From Bacillota bacterium (lineage in GTDB: Bacteria; Bacillota; Clostridia; Lachnospirales; Bianqueaceae): a stretch of DNA of 51,035 nucleotides. The stretch lies in assembly GCA_017442735.1 (NCBI GenBank), contig JAFRZE010000041.1, positions 1-51,035 on the forward strand. The letters are read 5' to 3'. Each line of letters begins with the position of its first letter. Within the stretch, counting starts at the first letter, position 1. Shown one piece after another: positions 8,312-15,817 of the stretch. The notes below the pieces were generated by a model, which made no database searches, was not told where the DNA came from, and worked only from the letters and a program-made list of their open reading frames with translations. A program made the translations under genes and the position numbers.

Positions 8312-8944
8312 ATGTTAGGAGACAACATCAGAGTTCTCAGAAAAGAAAAAGGATTTACGCAGGAAACATTTGCGCAGCAGCTGAACGTCGTACGTCAGAC
8401 AGTTTCCAAATGGGAGAAGGGATTATCGGTCCCGGATGCTGAGATGCTGAATACCATTTCGGAGGTATTGGAAGTACCGGTCAGTACACTCTTGGGAAGT
8501 ACGCTTTCGGAACCGGAACAGAAACCGGCTACCGACGGAGATGCGATGAATGAGATCGCCAAGCAGCTGGCCATACTGAACGGACAGCTGGCAGGGAGGA
8601 CCGCGAGAAGAAGGAAGATCCTGAGAGGGATCCTGATCGGACTTCTGGCACTGTTCCTTATTTATTTCATTTGCATCATTCTGTTTAAGACAGAAAAGAA
8701 GCAAAGCAGAACCCTGGAAACGGTCAGTATCATCTGTCAGGTGGACGGGGAAGAGTATTCCTATATGGTGGAATACGATCAGAATTTCCAGATCACGGCC
8801 GCGGGCGGCGACAACTGGATCTACGCGCATGCATTGGAAGGGAAAAACTATGACGACGCGAACGTCCTTCTGGCGAAGATCGAGGATTATGTCAAGGATC
8901 ACGGCGGCACTTGCCAGATCGTGAAAGAACCGAACCAGGAATAG
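8312..8944 (+). CDS. XRE-family regulator with one membrane segment
   Basis: 210 residues. Helix-turn-helix at residues ~5-60 (GFTQETFAQQLN, RQTVSKWEKG, PDAEMLNTISEVL), a linker with an arginine-rich patch, one membrane segment near residues 108-130 (ILIGLLALFLIYFICIIL) and a ~80-residue outer domain of unknown fold. A purine-rich AAGGGAGGAA precedes the ATG at 8312. It leads a rightward operon with the phosphatase-like and peptidase E genes (13- and 10-base gaps), which it may regulate together with itself. Related in design to the regulator at 337. Confidence 0.85.
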   Translation: MLGDNIRVLRKEKGFTQETFAQQLNVVRQTVSKWEKGLSVPDAEMLNTISEVLEVPVSTLLGSTLSEPEQKPATDGDAMNEIAKQLAILNGQLAGRTARRRKILRGILIGLLALFLIYFICIILFKTEKKQSRTLETVSIICQVDGEEYSYMVEYDQNFQITAAGGDNWIYAHALEGKNYDDANVLLAKIEDYVKDHGGTCQIVKEPNQE

Positions 8945-8957
8945 ATAGGAAAACACG

Positions 8958-9422
8958 ATGAAGATCATCTACATGCATCACGCGGAACGGAAGTCGAGCG
9001 GCAGAGGATCAGACCCGGCGCTCTGGCAGATGGAGGACCTGACGGAAATCGGCATTCAGGAAGCCCGGCTCCTGGGAGAGAGGCTGAAAAGGCAAAAAAT
9101 CACGGCTATTGTGACTTCGCCGTACTTAAGATGCAGACATACGGCACAGATCATCAACCAACATCTCCAGGCCCCGATCGTTGAAGACAGCCGGTTGAAT
9201 GAATGGCAGCCGGGAGAAGACAGAAAAGAGCTTCTTGAGAGAAATATGGCAGCGATCGATGATATCGTTCATTCCTATCAGCCGGACGACACGATCATCT
9301 GTATCACAAGCGGGGTGAATGTAACAGCCTTCATCTGCTACTTTTACGGGATAGAACCGGCTGATGATGTTCCGATCTGTCAGGCAGCCGACATCTCCCC
9401 GCTGATTTTTACGAAAGAATAA
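8958..9422 (+). CDS. Divergent histidine-phosphatase-fold protein
   Basis: 154 residues, the size of a SixA/GpmB-type histidine phosphatase. The fold signature is seen in VTSPYLRCRHTAQII and DSRLNEWQPGE. The catalytic RHG motif reads HHAE (residues ~7-10), losing the phosphate-binding arginine, and the second catalytic histidine block, normally SHGG, reads ITSGVNV. The nucleophile-position histidine is kept, but two of the four core residues are gone, so it may bind rather than hydrolyse phosphate. Second gene of the operon starting at 8312. Confidence 0.7.
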   Translation: MKIIYMHHAERKSSGRGSDPALWQMEDLTEIGIQEARLLGERLKRQKITAIVTSPYLRCRHTAQIINQHLQAPIVEDSRLNEWQPGEDRKELLERNMAAIDDIVHSYQPDDTIICITSGVNVTAFICYFYGIEPADDVPICQAADISPLIFTKE

Positions 9423-9432
9423 GAGGCAGATT

Positions 9433-10149
9433 ATGATTTGTTTTCTGACCAGCAGAATCGACGACCCTGAAACAGGAAAGCTGAATCCCGCCAATCGGCT
9501 GGAGGATGAACTGCGAATTTACTTCCCCAGACCTTGCCGGGCATTATTCATTTGTTCCAGCCCGGATGGCTGGGAAATAACCGACTTCTACGCCAATGCC
9601 ACGAAGGTTATAATTGAAGACGCGGGATTTATATTTGAACAGTTTCGTATCCTGGATAGCAGGAATGAGAGCGCTGCCGCGGAGCTTGTTCGCGCTTCCG
9701 ATCTTCTGATCCTTTCCGGCGGGCATGTACCTACACAGAATCGGTTTTTTGAGAAGATCCATCTTCGCGAAATCATGAAAGACTATGATGGTATCGTGAT
9801 AGGGATCAGCGCCGGCAGTATGAACAGCGCGGAAGAAGTGTACGCACAGCCGGAAGAGGAAGGCGAAGCCATCGATCCTTCCTATCAAAGGTTTTTGAGC
9901 GGACTTGGTCTGACAAAAATAAACCTTCTTCCGCATTATCAGGAGGTCAAGGATGATATCCTGGATGGGTTGAAGGTTTTCGAAGATGTGGCTTATCCCG
10001 ACAGCATGGGAAAGACGTTTTACGCTATTCCGGACGGGAGCTATCTGTTTATGGATGATCTCAGAGAAGAACTGCGCGGAGAAGCCTATAGGATAAAAGA
10101 CGGTGTAATGACACAGATATCTACAGGATCCGGTTCTCTGTGTCTTTAA
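9433..10149 (+). CDS. Peptidase E-like (family S51) protein
   Basis: 238 residues, close to E. coli PepE. Class I glutamine-amidotransferase-like fold with nucleophile S126 in GISAGSMN and a probable catalytic H168 in LLPHYQ. LLILSGGHVPTQNRFF is the strand and loop before it. S51 enzymes cleave Asp-X dipeptides; some relatives are cyanophycinases. No signal peptide, so cytoplasmic. It lies ten bases after the phosphatase-like gene. Its last 29 bases overlap the convergent alpha/beta hydrolase gene. Confidence 0.8.
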   Translation: MICFLTSRIDDPETGKLNPANRLEDELRIYFPRPCRALFICSSPDGWEITDFYANATKVIIEDAGFIFEQFRILDSRNESAAAELVRASDLLILSGGHVPTQNRFFEKIHLREIMKDYDGIVIGISAGSMNSAEEVYAQPEEEGEAIDPSYQRFLSGLGLTKINLLPHYQEVKDDILDGLKVFEDVAYPDSMGKTFYAIPDGSYLFMDDLREELRGEAYRIKDGVMTQISTGSGSLCL

Positions 10150-10981
10150 AGAACCGGTCGCAATCACGAGCCGCCAGCTCAGGCATTTCATCCGCACCTC
10201 CATGTCCGAGATGTTGATAAACAAGAAGCTGAGCGCCGGGAATTGCCTGGGCGTTTTTCAGTGCTCGCTCCGGAGTGCAGAGCGGATCCAGCCCGCCTTC
10301 CCAGATCAGGACAGGGAAAGGGATCGATTTCAGATGTTCAAAGTAATCTTCTTCTGATACGGCATTGCATCCGCTCATGTCGCCGGCCATCGGGACACAG
10401 AATTCTTCAGCTGTTCGATGCATCAGAATATCCGTGTGTTCCTCCCAGTTTGACTGACGTCTTTTGAGACGTTGAGGATCATTGGTAGGGCATCTTTCCA
10501 TCCAGGCACGTTTGGAAAGTTCTTCGTAGTTGCCTACAAGATACTGCGTTTCTTCCAGAGAGGCTTTGTAAGGAGCCGGAAGCTTTGAACGATCCATATA
10601 CCCGCCGCAGCCATCACAGCAGACAAACGCACGGATCATCTCCGGACGGTGGAAAGCCGTATACCAACCTGCCCAGTTGCCGTGGGAAACGCCGGTATAA
10701 AAGAAGGAATGGATCCCCATCGCCTCAGCGAAACGGATCAGATCCTGTCCCCAGAGATGGACATATTCGCGAGGCTCTCCGTCCATATAGTGGGTGGATT
10801 TGTTATATCCTCTCATATAGATCAGAAAGCAGTGATAGTCATAGGGTGGCTGACCGAGCAGCGCCATATGAGAGTTCTTGAAAAAGAAATTCTGGGTAGA
10901 AAGCAGATATTTGTTTCCGGTACCGTATTCTCTGTAGGCAAGCGTTACGTCGCCGAGATCGATAGTTTTGATTTCATGCAT
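10121..10981 (-). CDS. Alpha/beta-fold hydrolase
   Basis: 286 residues. Nucleophile S99 in the elbow GVSHGNWAG, acid D232 in GGLDPLC and catalytic H260 in HLGHGG complete the triad. The N-terminal beta strands and oxyanion region are typical of proline-iminopeptidase or esterase relatives, but the substrate is open. GGAGGTGA lies eight bases upstream of the ATG. Monocistronic by position: it converges on peptidase E with a 29-base antisense overlap and faces away from the GNAT gene. Confidence 0.82.
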   Translation of the reverse strand: MHEIKTIDLGDVTLAYREYGTGNKYLLSTQNFFFKNSHMALLGQPPYDYHCFLIYMRGYNKSTHYMDGEPREYVHLWGQDLIRFAEAMGIHSFFYTGVSHGNWAGWYTAFHRPEMIRAFVCCDGCGGYMDRSKLPAPYKASLEETQYLVGNYEELSKRAWMERCPTNDPQRLKRRQSNWEEHTDILMHRTAEEFCVPMAGDMSGCNAVSEEDYFEHLKSIPFPVLIWEGGLDPLCTPERALKNAQAIPGAQLLVYQHLGHGGADEMPELAARDCDRFFKDTENRIL

Positions 10982-11080
10982 GATCTGTCACCTCCGGCTT
11001 TTTCTGTTTATAGTCTACGCAATGGATCTGCGGTATGCAAGAAAAAAACACCGAAAGAAAAAACAAAAAGAGGTTTATCA

Positions 11081-12055
11081 ATGATCATAGAAACCAGTCG
11101 GCTGATGATCCATGTCGCGTCACAGGAAGAAATGGTACGGTTTATCGAAAAGCAGACCGATGAGATCCTGATCAAGGCATATCAGGAAATGCTGCAGGGA
11201 AGTCTCGATCATCCGAAAGAATGGAACTGGTACGCAATATGGATGATCGAAGATAAAGCAGGAAGTCATATCGGTGATCTTTGCTTCAAAGGACTGGGAC
11301 CTGACGGGTCTGTGGAGATCGGTTATGGGATCGAAGAGAAGTACCAGGGACAGGGTTTTGCTTCGGAAGCGGTCAGCGCGGTTGTGGACTGGGCTCTTGA
11401 TCAGCCCGGGATTCGCCGGGTAGAGGCGGAAACAGAACCGGATAACAGGGCTTCTCAGCGGGTCCTTGAAAAATGCGGTTTCGCTCCGTCAGGCGTGATC
11501 GGTGAAGAGGGGCCTCGCTTCTACAGAACGAAAGAAAAGAAAACCAGGATCGATATCACCAGACTGAGCGGTCGGTATGAGATTCGTTCTTTGAATGATT
11601 CAGATGTGGATATGATCTGCGCACTGTGTCAGCAGAATACGCAGTTCTACCAATATACAGAGGCAAAGCCGACCAAAGAACAGATACAAAACGATATGAG
11701 GATCGCTCCGCCTGTTATTTCACGAGAGAATAAGTACTACATCGGTTTTTTCAATGGTGAGACGCTACTGGCTGTCATGGATCTGATCGATGGCTACCCG
11801 AAACCGAAAACAGCCTATATCGGCTTCTTTATGATGAACCGGGCATATCAGGGAAGAGGAATAGGAACGGCAATGATCCATGACGTCATATCTTATTTGA
11901 AATCCAAAGGGAAAACAACCATACGTCTGGCGATCGATAAAGGCAATCCTCAGTCCACACATTTCTGGCAGAAAAACGGATTCAGGATCATCTCGGAAAA
12001 GGATGTAAACGGTTGGACGAAACTGGTAGCGGAACGGAGCACAAAGGATGAATAA
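11081..12055 (+). CDS. Tandem GNAT-domain acetyltransferase
   Basis: 324 residues made of two GNAT domains. Domain 1 (about 1-160) resembles the RimJ/RimL type: EIGYGIEEKYQGQGFASEA and NRASQRVLEKCGFAPSG. Domain 2 (about 165-320) has MNRAYQGRGIGTAMIHDVI and STHFWQKNGFR. Both keep an acetyl-CoA pyrophosphate loop (Q/R-x-x-G-x-G/A), so both could be active. The ATG at 11081 has AGAGG upstream; the frame is open further back to 10649 but that part is only the antisense of the neighbour. The next gene overlaps its end. Confidence 0.82.
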   Translation: MIIETSRLMIHVASQEEMVRFIEKQTDEILIKAYQEMLQGSLDHPKEWNWYAIWMIEDKAGSHIGDLCFKGLGPDGSVEIGYGIEEKYQGQGFASEAVSAVVDWALDQPGIRRVEAETEPDNRASQRVLEKCGFAPSGVIGEEGPRFYRTKEKKTRIDITRLSGRYEIRSLNDSDVDMICALCQQNTQFYQYTEAKPTKEQIQNDMRIAPPVISRENKYYIGFFNGETLLAVMDLIDGYPKPKTAYIGFFMMNRAYQGRGIGTAMIHDVISYLKSKGKTTIRLAIDKGNPQSTHFWQKNGFRIISEKDVNGWTKLVAERSTKDE

Positions 12056-13049
12056 AAACGAACTGATCGACTATGTGAGGGAAAAAGAACCAAATATATG
12101 CCAGATCTGCGTCCGGAAGGACGGAAAAGAACTGTTTTCACAGGAATGGAACGGATATAAAAAAACGGACTGTACACATGTCATGTCCGTAACGAAAAGC
12201 ATCGTAAGTCTTCTTGTCGGTATCGCTGTGGACAGAAAAATGATCCGAAGCATCGATGAAAAAGTACTTTCCTATTTCCCCGATTATACCGTTAAAAGAG
12301 GGGAGAAGACGATCTATGATGTCACCATCCGGCATTTGCTGACCATGCGTGCCCCCTATAAAGGGAAGGGAGATCCGTGGAGCAAGGTTTGTTCGAGTGA
12401 GAACTGGACGACTGCCTCCCTTGATTTTCTGGGCGGAAGGAAGGGCATTACCGATGAATTTGATTATCGAACCGTCTGCCTTCATATCCTTTCCGGCATC
12501 CTTTACAGAGCAACGGGAATGAATACGGTGGACTTTGCCAACCAATACCTGTTTTCGCCTCTGGGCATAGCGAAATATCAGAATTATTATGCCAAAAGCG
12601 CGGAAGAACACAGAGAGTTTACACTTTCCAAAGCTCCGAAAGGGCATATCTGGTTCGCAGACAGGGACGGCCTCGGAACGCCGGGTTACGGATTATGCAT
12701 GAGCGCGGCGGATATGGCAAAGATCGGTCAGCTTTGTCTCGATCAAGGGATCTGGGAAGGGAAACGGATCCTTTCTGCGGAGTGGATCCGCGATATGACA
12801 TCTCCCAGGACGGTAGAAAGCAATCACTTTCGCGGGATGCAATATGGATTTCTCTGGTGGATCATTCATCCGGAAAGAAAGATCTACGCCGCGATCGGAA
12901 ACAGTGGAAATGTCATATATGTCGCTCCTGAGGAGAATATCGTAGCTTCAGTCTCTTCATACTTTAAACCGACGGTATTTGATCGGGTAGATTTCATCGA
13001 AGACATTCTTCTTCAAACTATTCGGGAGGATAAACATGGCATCGAGTAA
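12048..13049 (+). CDS. Serine hydrolase, class C beta-lactamase family
   Basis: 333 residues. The catalytic SxxK is S47-VTK in HVMSVTKSIVSLL. The second motif, usually YxN, reads DYRTVCLHIL, where the asparagine is replaced. The third motif is near IGNSGNVIYV. There is no signal peptide, unlike secreted beta-lactamases and penicillin-binding proteins, so a cytoplasmic esterase or peptidase is more likely than drug resistance. Its ATGAATAA start overlaps the acetyltransferase stop by eight bases, so translation is coupled. Confidence 0.8.
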   Translation: MNKNELIDYVREKEPNICQICVRKDGKELFSQEWNGYKKTDCTHVMSVTKSIVSLLVGIAVDRKMIRSIDEKVLSYFPDYTVKRGEKTIYDVTIRHLLTMRAPYKGKGDPWSKVCSSENWTTASLDFLGGRKGITDEFDYRTVCLHILSGILYRATGMNTVDFANQYLFSPLGIAKYQNYYAKSAEEHREFTLSKAPKGHIWFADRDGLGTPGYGLCMSAADMAKIGQLCLDQGIWEGKRILSAEWIRDMTSPRTVESNHFRGMQYGFLWWIIHPERKIYAAIGNSGNVIYVAPEENIVASVSSYFKPTVFDRVDFIEDILLQTIREDKHGIE

Positions 13050-13137
13050 GGAATATCTGGTTTATGTCCTGGATCTGCTGTCCGGGCTGGTCGACGCCAT
13101 GTATGATGATCTGCCCGCTCCGCGCCGAAAAACATAA
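13036..13137 (+). pseudogene. Remnant of a TfoX N-terminal domain gene
   Basis: A 33-residue frame, ATG at 13036 with GGGAGGA just upstream, overlapping the serine hydrolase end by 14 bases. MASSKEYLVYVLDLLSGL is the characteristic start of TfoX N-terminal domain proteins, and MYDDLP recalls the later IYDDRxLVKP element. The ~40 residues normally between (the RAMMGEY region) are missing, and the frame ends soon after. I read it as a deleted copy. The neighbour has clearly not lost its own frame. Confidence 0.6.
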
Positions 13138-13181
13138 AACCATACCGACAGTAGAAAAAAGAATATCTGATCAGTATTAGC

Positions 13182-13206
13182 AGTCACTTCCTTTTGCGAA
13201 GTGACT
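13182..13206. terminator. Hairpin between the serine hydrolase operon and TldD
   Basis: A perfect nine-base stem (AGTCACTTC 13182-13190 with GAAGTGACT 13198-13206) and a seven-base loop. No T-run follows; instead TATAAT occurs at 13211-13216, which may be the -10 of a TldD promoter without a clear -35. The hairpin could be a terminator or an operator. Confidence 0.4.
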
Positions 13207-13251
13207 GTATTATAATGGTGTCAATTTGAAACACAAAAGGAGACCTTTTCT

Positions 13252-14589
13252 ATGATTCAGTTTCGTGACGGCTTTTATGCCGATATTCGTACGGAAGACC
13301 GGAGCCGTACCTTCATATCCTACAAAGCCGGGATCCTGGAAGAAATGAAGAACCGTGTGGAGAAACAGGCATTTCTTCGGGTATATGACGGCAATCTCTG
13401 GTACTATTCCTCTGTGACCGACGTCGATCATCTGCAGAAAGCGTTGGATGAACTATACTCGGCCGCAAAGGAAAACGCTCATATTCTGGATGATCCGATG
13501 GTCAAACGCTTCGAGAAAAATCAGGATTCGATCATGAGTTTTCAGGACTGCAGTGTCCGGGATATCTCGCTGAAGGAAAAACAGGATCTGCTTCTTTCCT
13601 ATCTTCCTTTATTGTCGGAGGATCCCTGTATCACAATGCCGATGGGTGAATATCTGGATCGCAACAGCCTGTTCCATTTCCAGTCCAGTCTCGGCGCGGA
13701 TATCACCTACGATTATCAGACCTGCGGCGTCGTTATCTCCTGCAGCATGGTGGAAGGAGAGAAGAAATTTACCGGCAACTGGCAGAAAGGCGGTACACGT
13801 TTTGACCAGATGCAGGGACTGGAGGAAGAGATCCGTAAATCAGTGAAAGAACAAACCTCTTTTCTTCGCAATTCCGTTCCGGTAGAGGCAGGGAAATATC
13901 CCGTCGTCCTGTCTCCGATGGCGGCCGGCGTATTCGCACATGAGTCCTTCGGCCACAAATCCGAATCCGATTTCATGCTTTCCGACGAGAGCATGAAAAA
14001 CGAATGGGAACTGGGAAAGATGGTCGGATCTCCGATTCTGTCGATCGTTGAATACGGAAACGTGCCCGGCTGTGGTTTTGTCCCCTATGATGACGAAGGC
14101 ACGAAGGCTCGCAAAAATTATCTGATCAGGAACGGAGCCCTGGCCGGACGCCTGCACAGCGCGCAGACAGCGGCAGCGCTGGACGAGGGAATGACCGGCA
14201 ACGCGAGAGCGATCGACTGTACATTTGAACCGATCGTCCGCATGACCACGACATATATCGAAGGCGGCGATCTGGACTTTGATGAACTCATTGCCCCGAT
14301 CAAAAAAGGCTATTATATCAAGGATATCCGTCACGGCAGCGGCATGAGCACTTTCACCATCGCACCGAGTCTGGCGTATGAGATCATCGACGGAAAACTT
14401 GGCCGTCCGGTTCAGATCAGCGTGCTGACGGGTAACGTCTTTGAGACCCTCGGACTGATCGACGGACTGACGAAAGACGTCGAGCTTCTTTCCTTTGTGA
14501 CAGGCGGCTGCGGGAAAATGGAACAGATGAATCTTCCTGTCGGTTTCGGCGGTCCGTATGTCCGGGTATCATCCATGAACGTGCAGTGA
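13252..14589 (+). CDS. TldD-like metallopeptidase subunit
   Basis: 445 residues, normal TldD length. The zinc-binding HExxxH motif is H230-E-S-F-G-H235 in AGVFAHESFGHKSE. TldD pairs with TldE/PmbA to form a heterodimeric metalloprotease that trims leader peptides of microcin- or RiPP-type precursors, or unfolded peptides. AAAGGAGA precedes the ATG. Its partner follows after ten bases. No RiPP precursor or radical-SAM gene is visible nearby, so a housekeeping role is as likely as peptide maturation. Confidence 0.88.
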   Translation: MIQFRDGFYADIRTEDRSRTFISYKAGILEEMKNRVEKQAFLRVYDGNLWYYSSVTDVDHLQKALDELYSAAKENAHILDDPMVKRFEKNQDSIMSFQDCSVRDISLKEKQDLLLSYLPLLSEDPCITMPMGEYLDRNSLFHFQSSLGADITYDYQTCGVVISCSMVEGEKKFTGNWQKGGTRFDQMQGLEEEIRKSVKEQTSFLRNSVPVEAGKYPVVLSPMAAGVFAHESFGHKSESDFMLSDESMKNEWELGKMVGSPILSIVEYGNVPGCGFVPYDDEGTKARKNYLIRNGALAGRLHSAQTAAALDEGMTGNARAIDCTFEPIVRMTTTYIEGGDLDFDELIAPIKKGYYIKDIRHGSGMSTFTIAPSLAYEIIDGKLGRPVQISVLTGNVFETLGLIDGLTKDVELLSFVTGGCGKMEQMNLPVGFGGPYVRVSSMNVQ

Positions 14590-14599
14590 GGTAAGGAAA

Positions 14600-15814
14600 A
14601 TGGAAAAAGAATTTATCAAAAATACAGAACGCTCGATCACACTGAATGTGACCGGAGGAAAAATCGACAGCTTTCGGTCGCTGGAAAAAACGACCGGGAC
14701 CGTACGGGTCTATGAGAACGGCTGTATCGGTGTTGCCGGCTGTCTGGGCGAACCGGACGAAAACGAACTGACCGAAAAAGCCAAAGAAGCGCTTGCCTTT
14801 GGCATCCCGTATCCCTGCCACATGGAAGAGCCGCTGGAAATGGAAAAGCGGCAGGAGAAAGAGATCATCCCTGTTCCGGAGTTCATTCCCACCATGCAGG
14901 CTTTCCTCGACCGACTGGGCGAGATGTGCCCGAAATTCGCGTTCTCCAATAAGATCAGCCAGACGTACAACTATACGGAATACAAAAACTCCGCAGGTCG
15001 TCATCTGGTCAGTTCCGGCTGGACGCTGTCAGTGGAACTGGTCATCCAGAACCGGGGATCCGGTAATCTGTTTGATACATTTCTGGGCTGGTCGGGAGAT
15101 CACTTCGATCCGGACGCTCTCGCCGGGCAAGTGAAAAAGGAGTATGACGCATTTTATACACCGGCTGATCTGGAACCGGGCCGCTATCCTGTCATTGCCG
15201 GCTCATTTGATCTGATCGCCAGGTTCTTCCAGCACTTTGTCGGAGATCTGTATGCGGCGGGAGCTTCTCTTGTAAGCGGCAAGCTCGGACAGAAGATGTT
15301 CTCGGACAAACTGAGCGTTCAGTGCGATATGAATCCGGAAACGGCTCCCGGCACCAGTTTCTTTGACGCCGAAGGCTGTGTCGCTTCGGATTTCCGGCCG
15401 ACCATTATCGAGAAAGGTGTGCTGACGGGCCTTCTGACGACCAAGAAAACGGCAGAGCAGTATGGTCTTTCTACCCTGGGAACAGCAGCCGGTGCCTATG
15501 ACGGCGTACCGGAACTGGGATTCAGAAGCGTTTACTTTGAGCCAACAGAAAAAAGCCTTCGCGAGATGGTTCCCGGGAAGGCGGTGTATGTGGTCGTAGC
15601 GTCCGGCGGCGACGCGACGCCCGACGGTCACTTCGCGACCCCTGTCCAGATGGCATATCTGATGGAAGACGGGAAGCTGGTCGGACGTCTGCCGGATCTT
15701 TCGATCAGAGGTGATTTCTTCGATATGTTTGGAAAGGATTACATCGGCACGGTCCATGATGACCCGCTGAAGGGCAGCATGCTGAGCGCCGTGATGATGG
15801 ATGTGACAAAATAA
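14600..15814 (+). CDS. PmbA/TldE-like partner subunit
   Basis: 404 residues. PmbA family by order and pattern: SLEKTTGTVRVYENG at the start, AGSFDLIARFFQHFVGDLYA in the middle where TldD has its metal motif, then TSFFDAEGCVASDF and a conserved glycine-rich C-terminus. It lacks HExxxH, as expected for the non-catalytic partner. It starts ten bases after tldD with GAGGTAAGGA as ribosome site. It ends three bases before the convergent alpha-xylosidase. Confidence 0.85.
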   Translation: MEKEFIKNTERSITLNVTGGKIDSFRSLEKTTGTVRVYENGCIGVAGCLGEPDENELTEKAKEALAFGIPYPCHMEEPLEMEKRQEKEIIPVPEFIPTMQAFLDRLGEMCPKFAFSNKISQTYNYTEYKNSAGRHLVSSGWTLSVELVIQNRGSGNLFDTFLGWSGDHFDPDALAGQVKKEYDAFYTPADLEPGRYPVIAGSFDLIARFFQHFVGDLYAAGASLVSGKLGQKMFSDKLSVQCDMNPETAPGTSFFDAEGCVASDFRPTIIEKGVLTGLLTTKKTAEQYGLSTLGTAAGAYDGVPELGFRSVYFEPTEKSLREMVPGKAVYVVVASGGDATPDGHFATPVQMAYLMEDGKLVGRLPDLSIRGDFFDMFGKDYIGTVHDDPLKGSMLSAVMMDVTK

Positions 15815-15817
15815 GAA

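Noticed and set aside
12048..13049. Beta-lactamase resistance gene
   Set aside because: SxxK is present but there is no signal peptide and the YxN motif is altered, so resistance is unlikely.
13252..15814. RiPP biosynthesis cluster around TldD/PmbA
   Set aside because: No precursor peptide, modifying enzyme or exporter gene is seen next to the pair.
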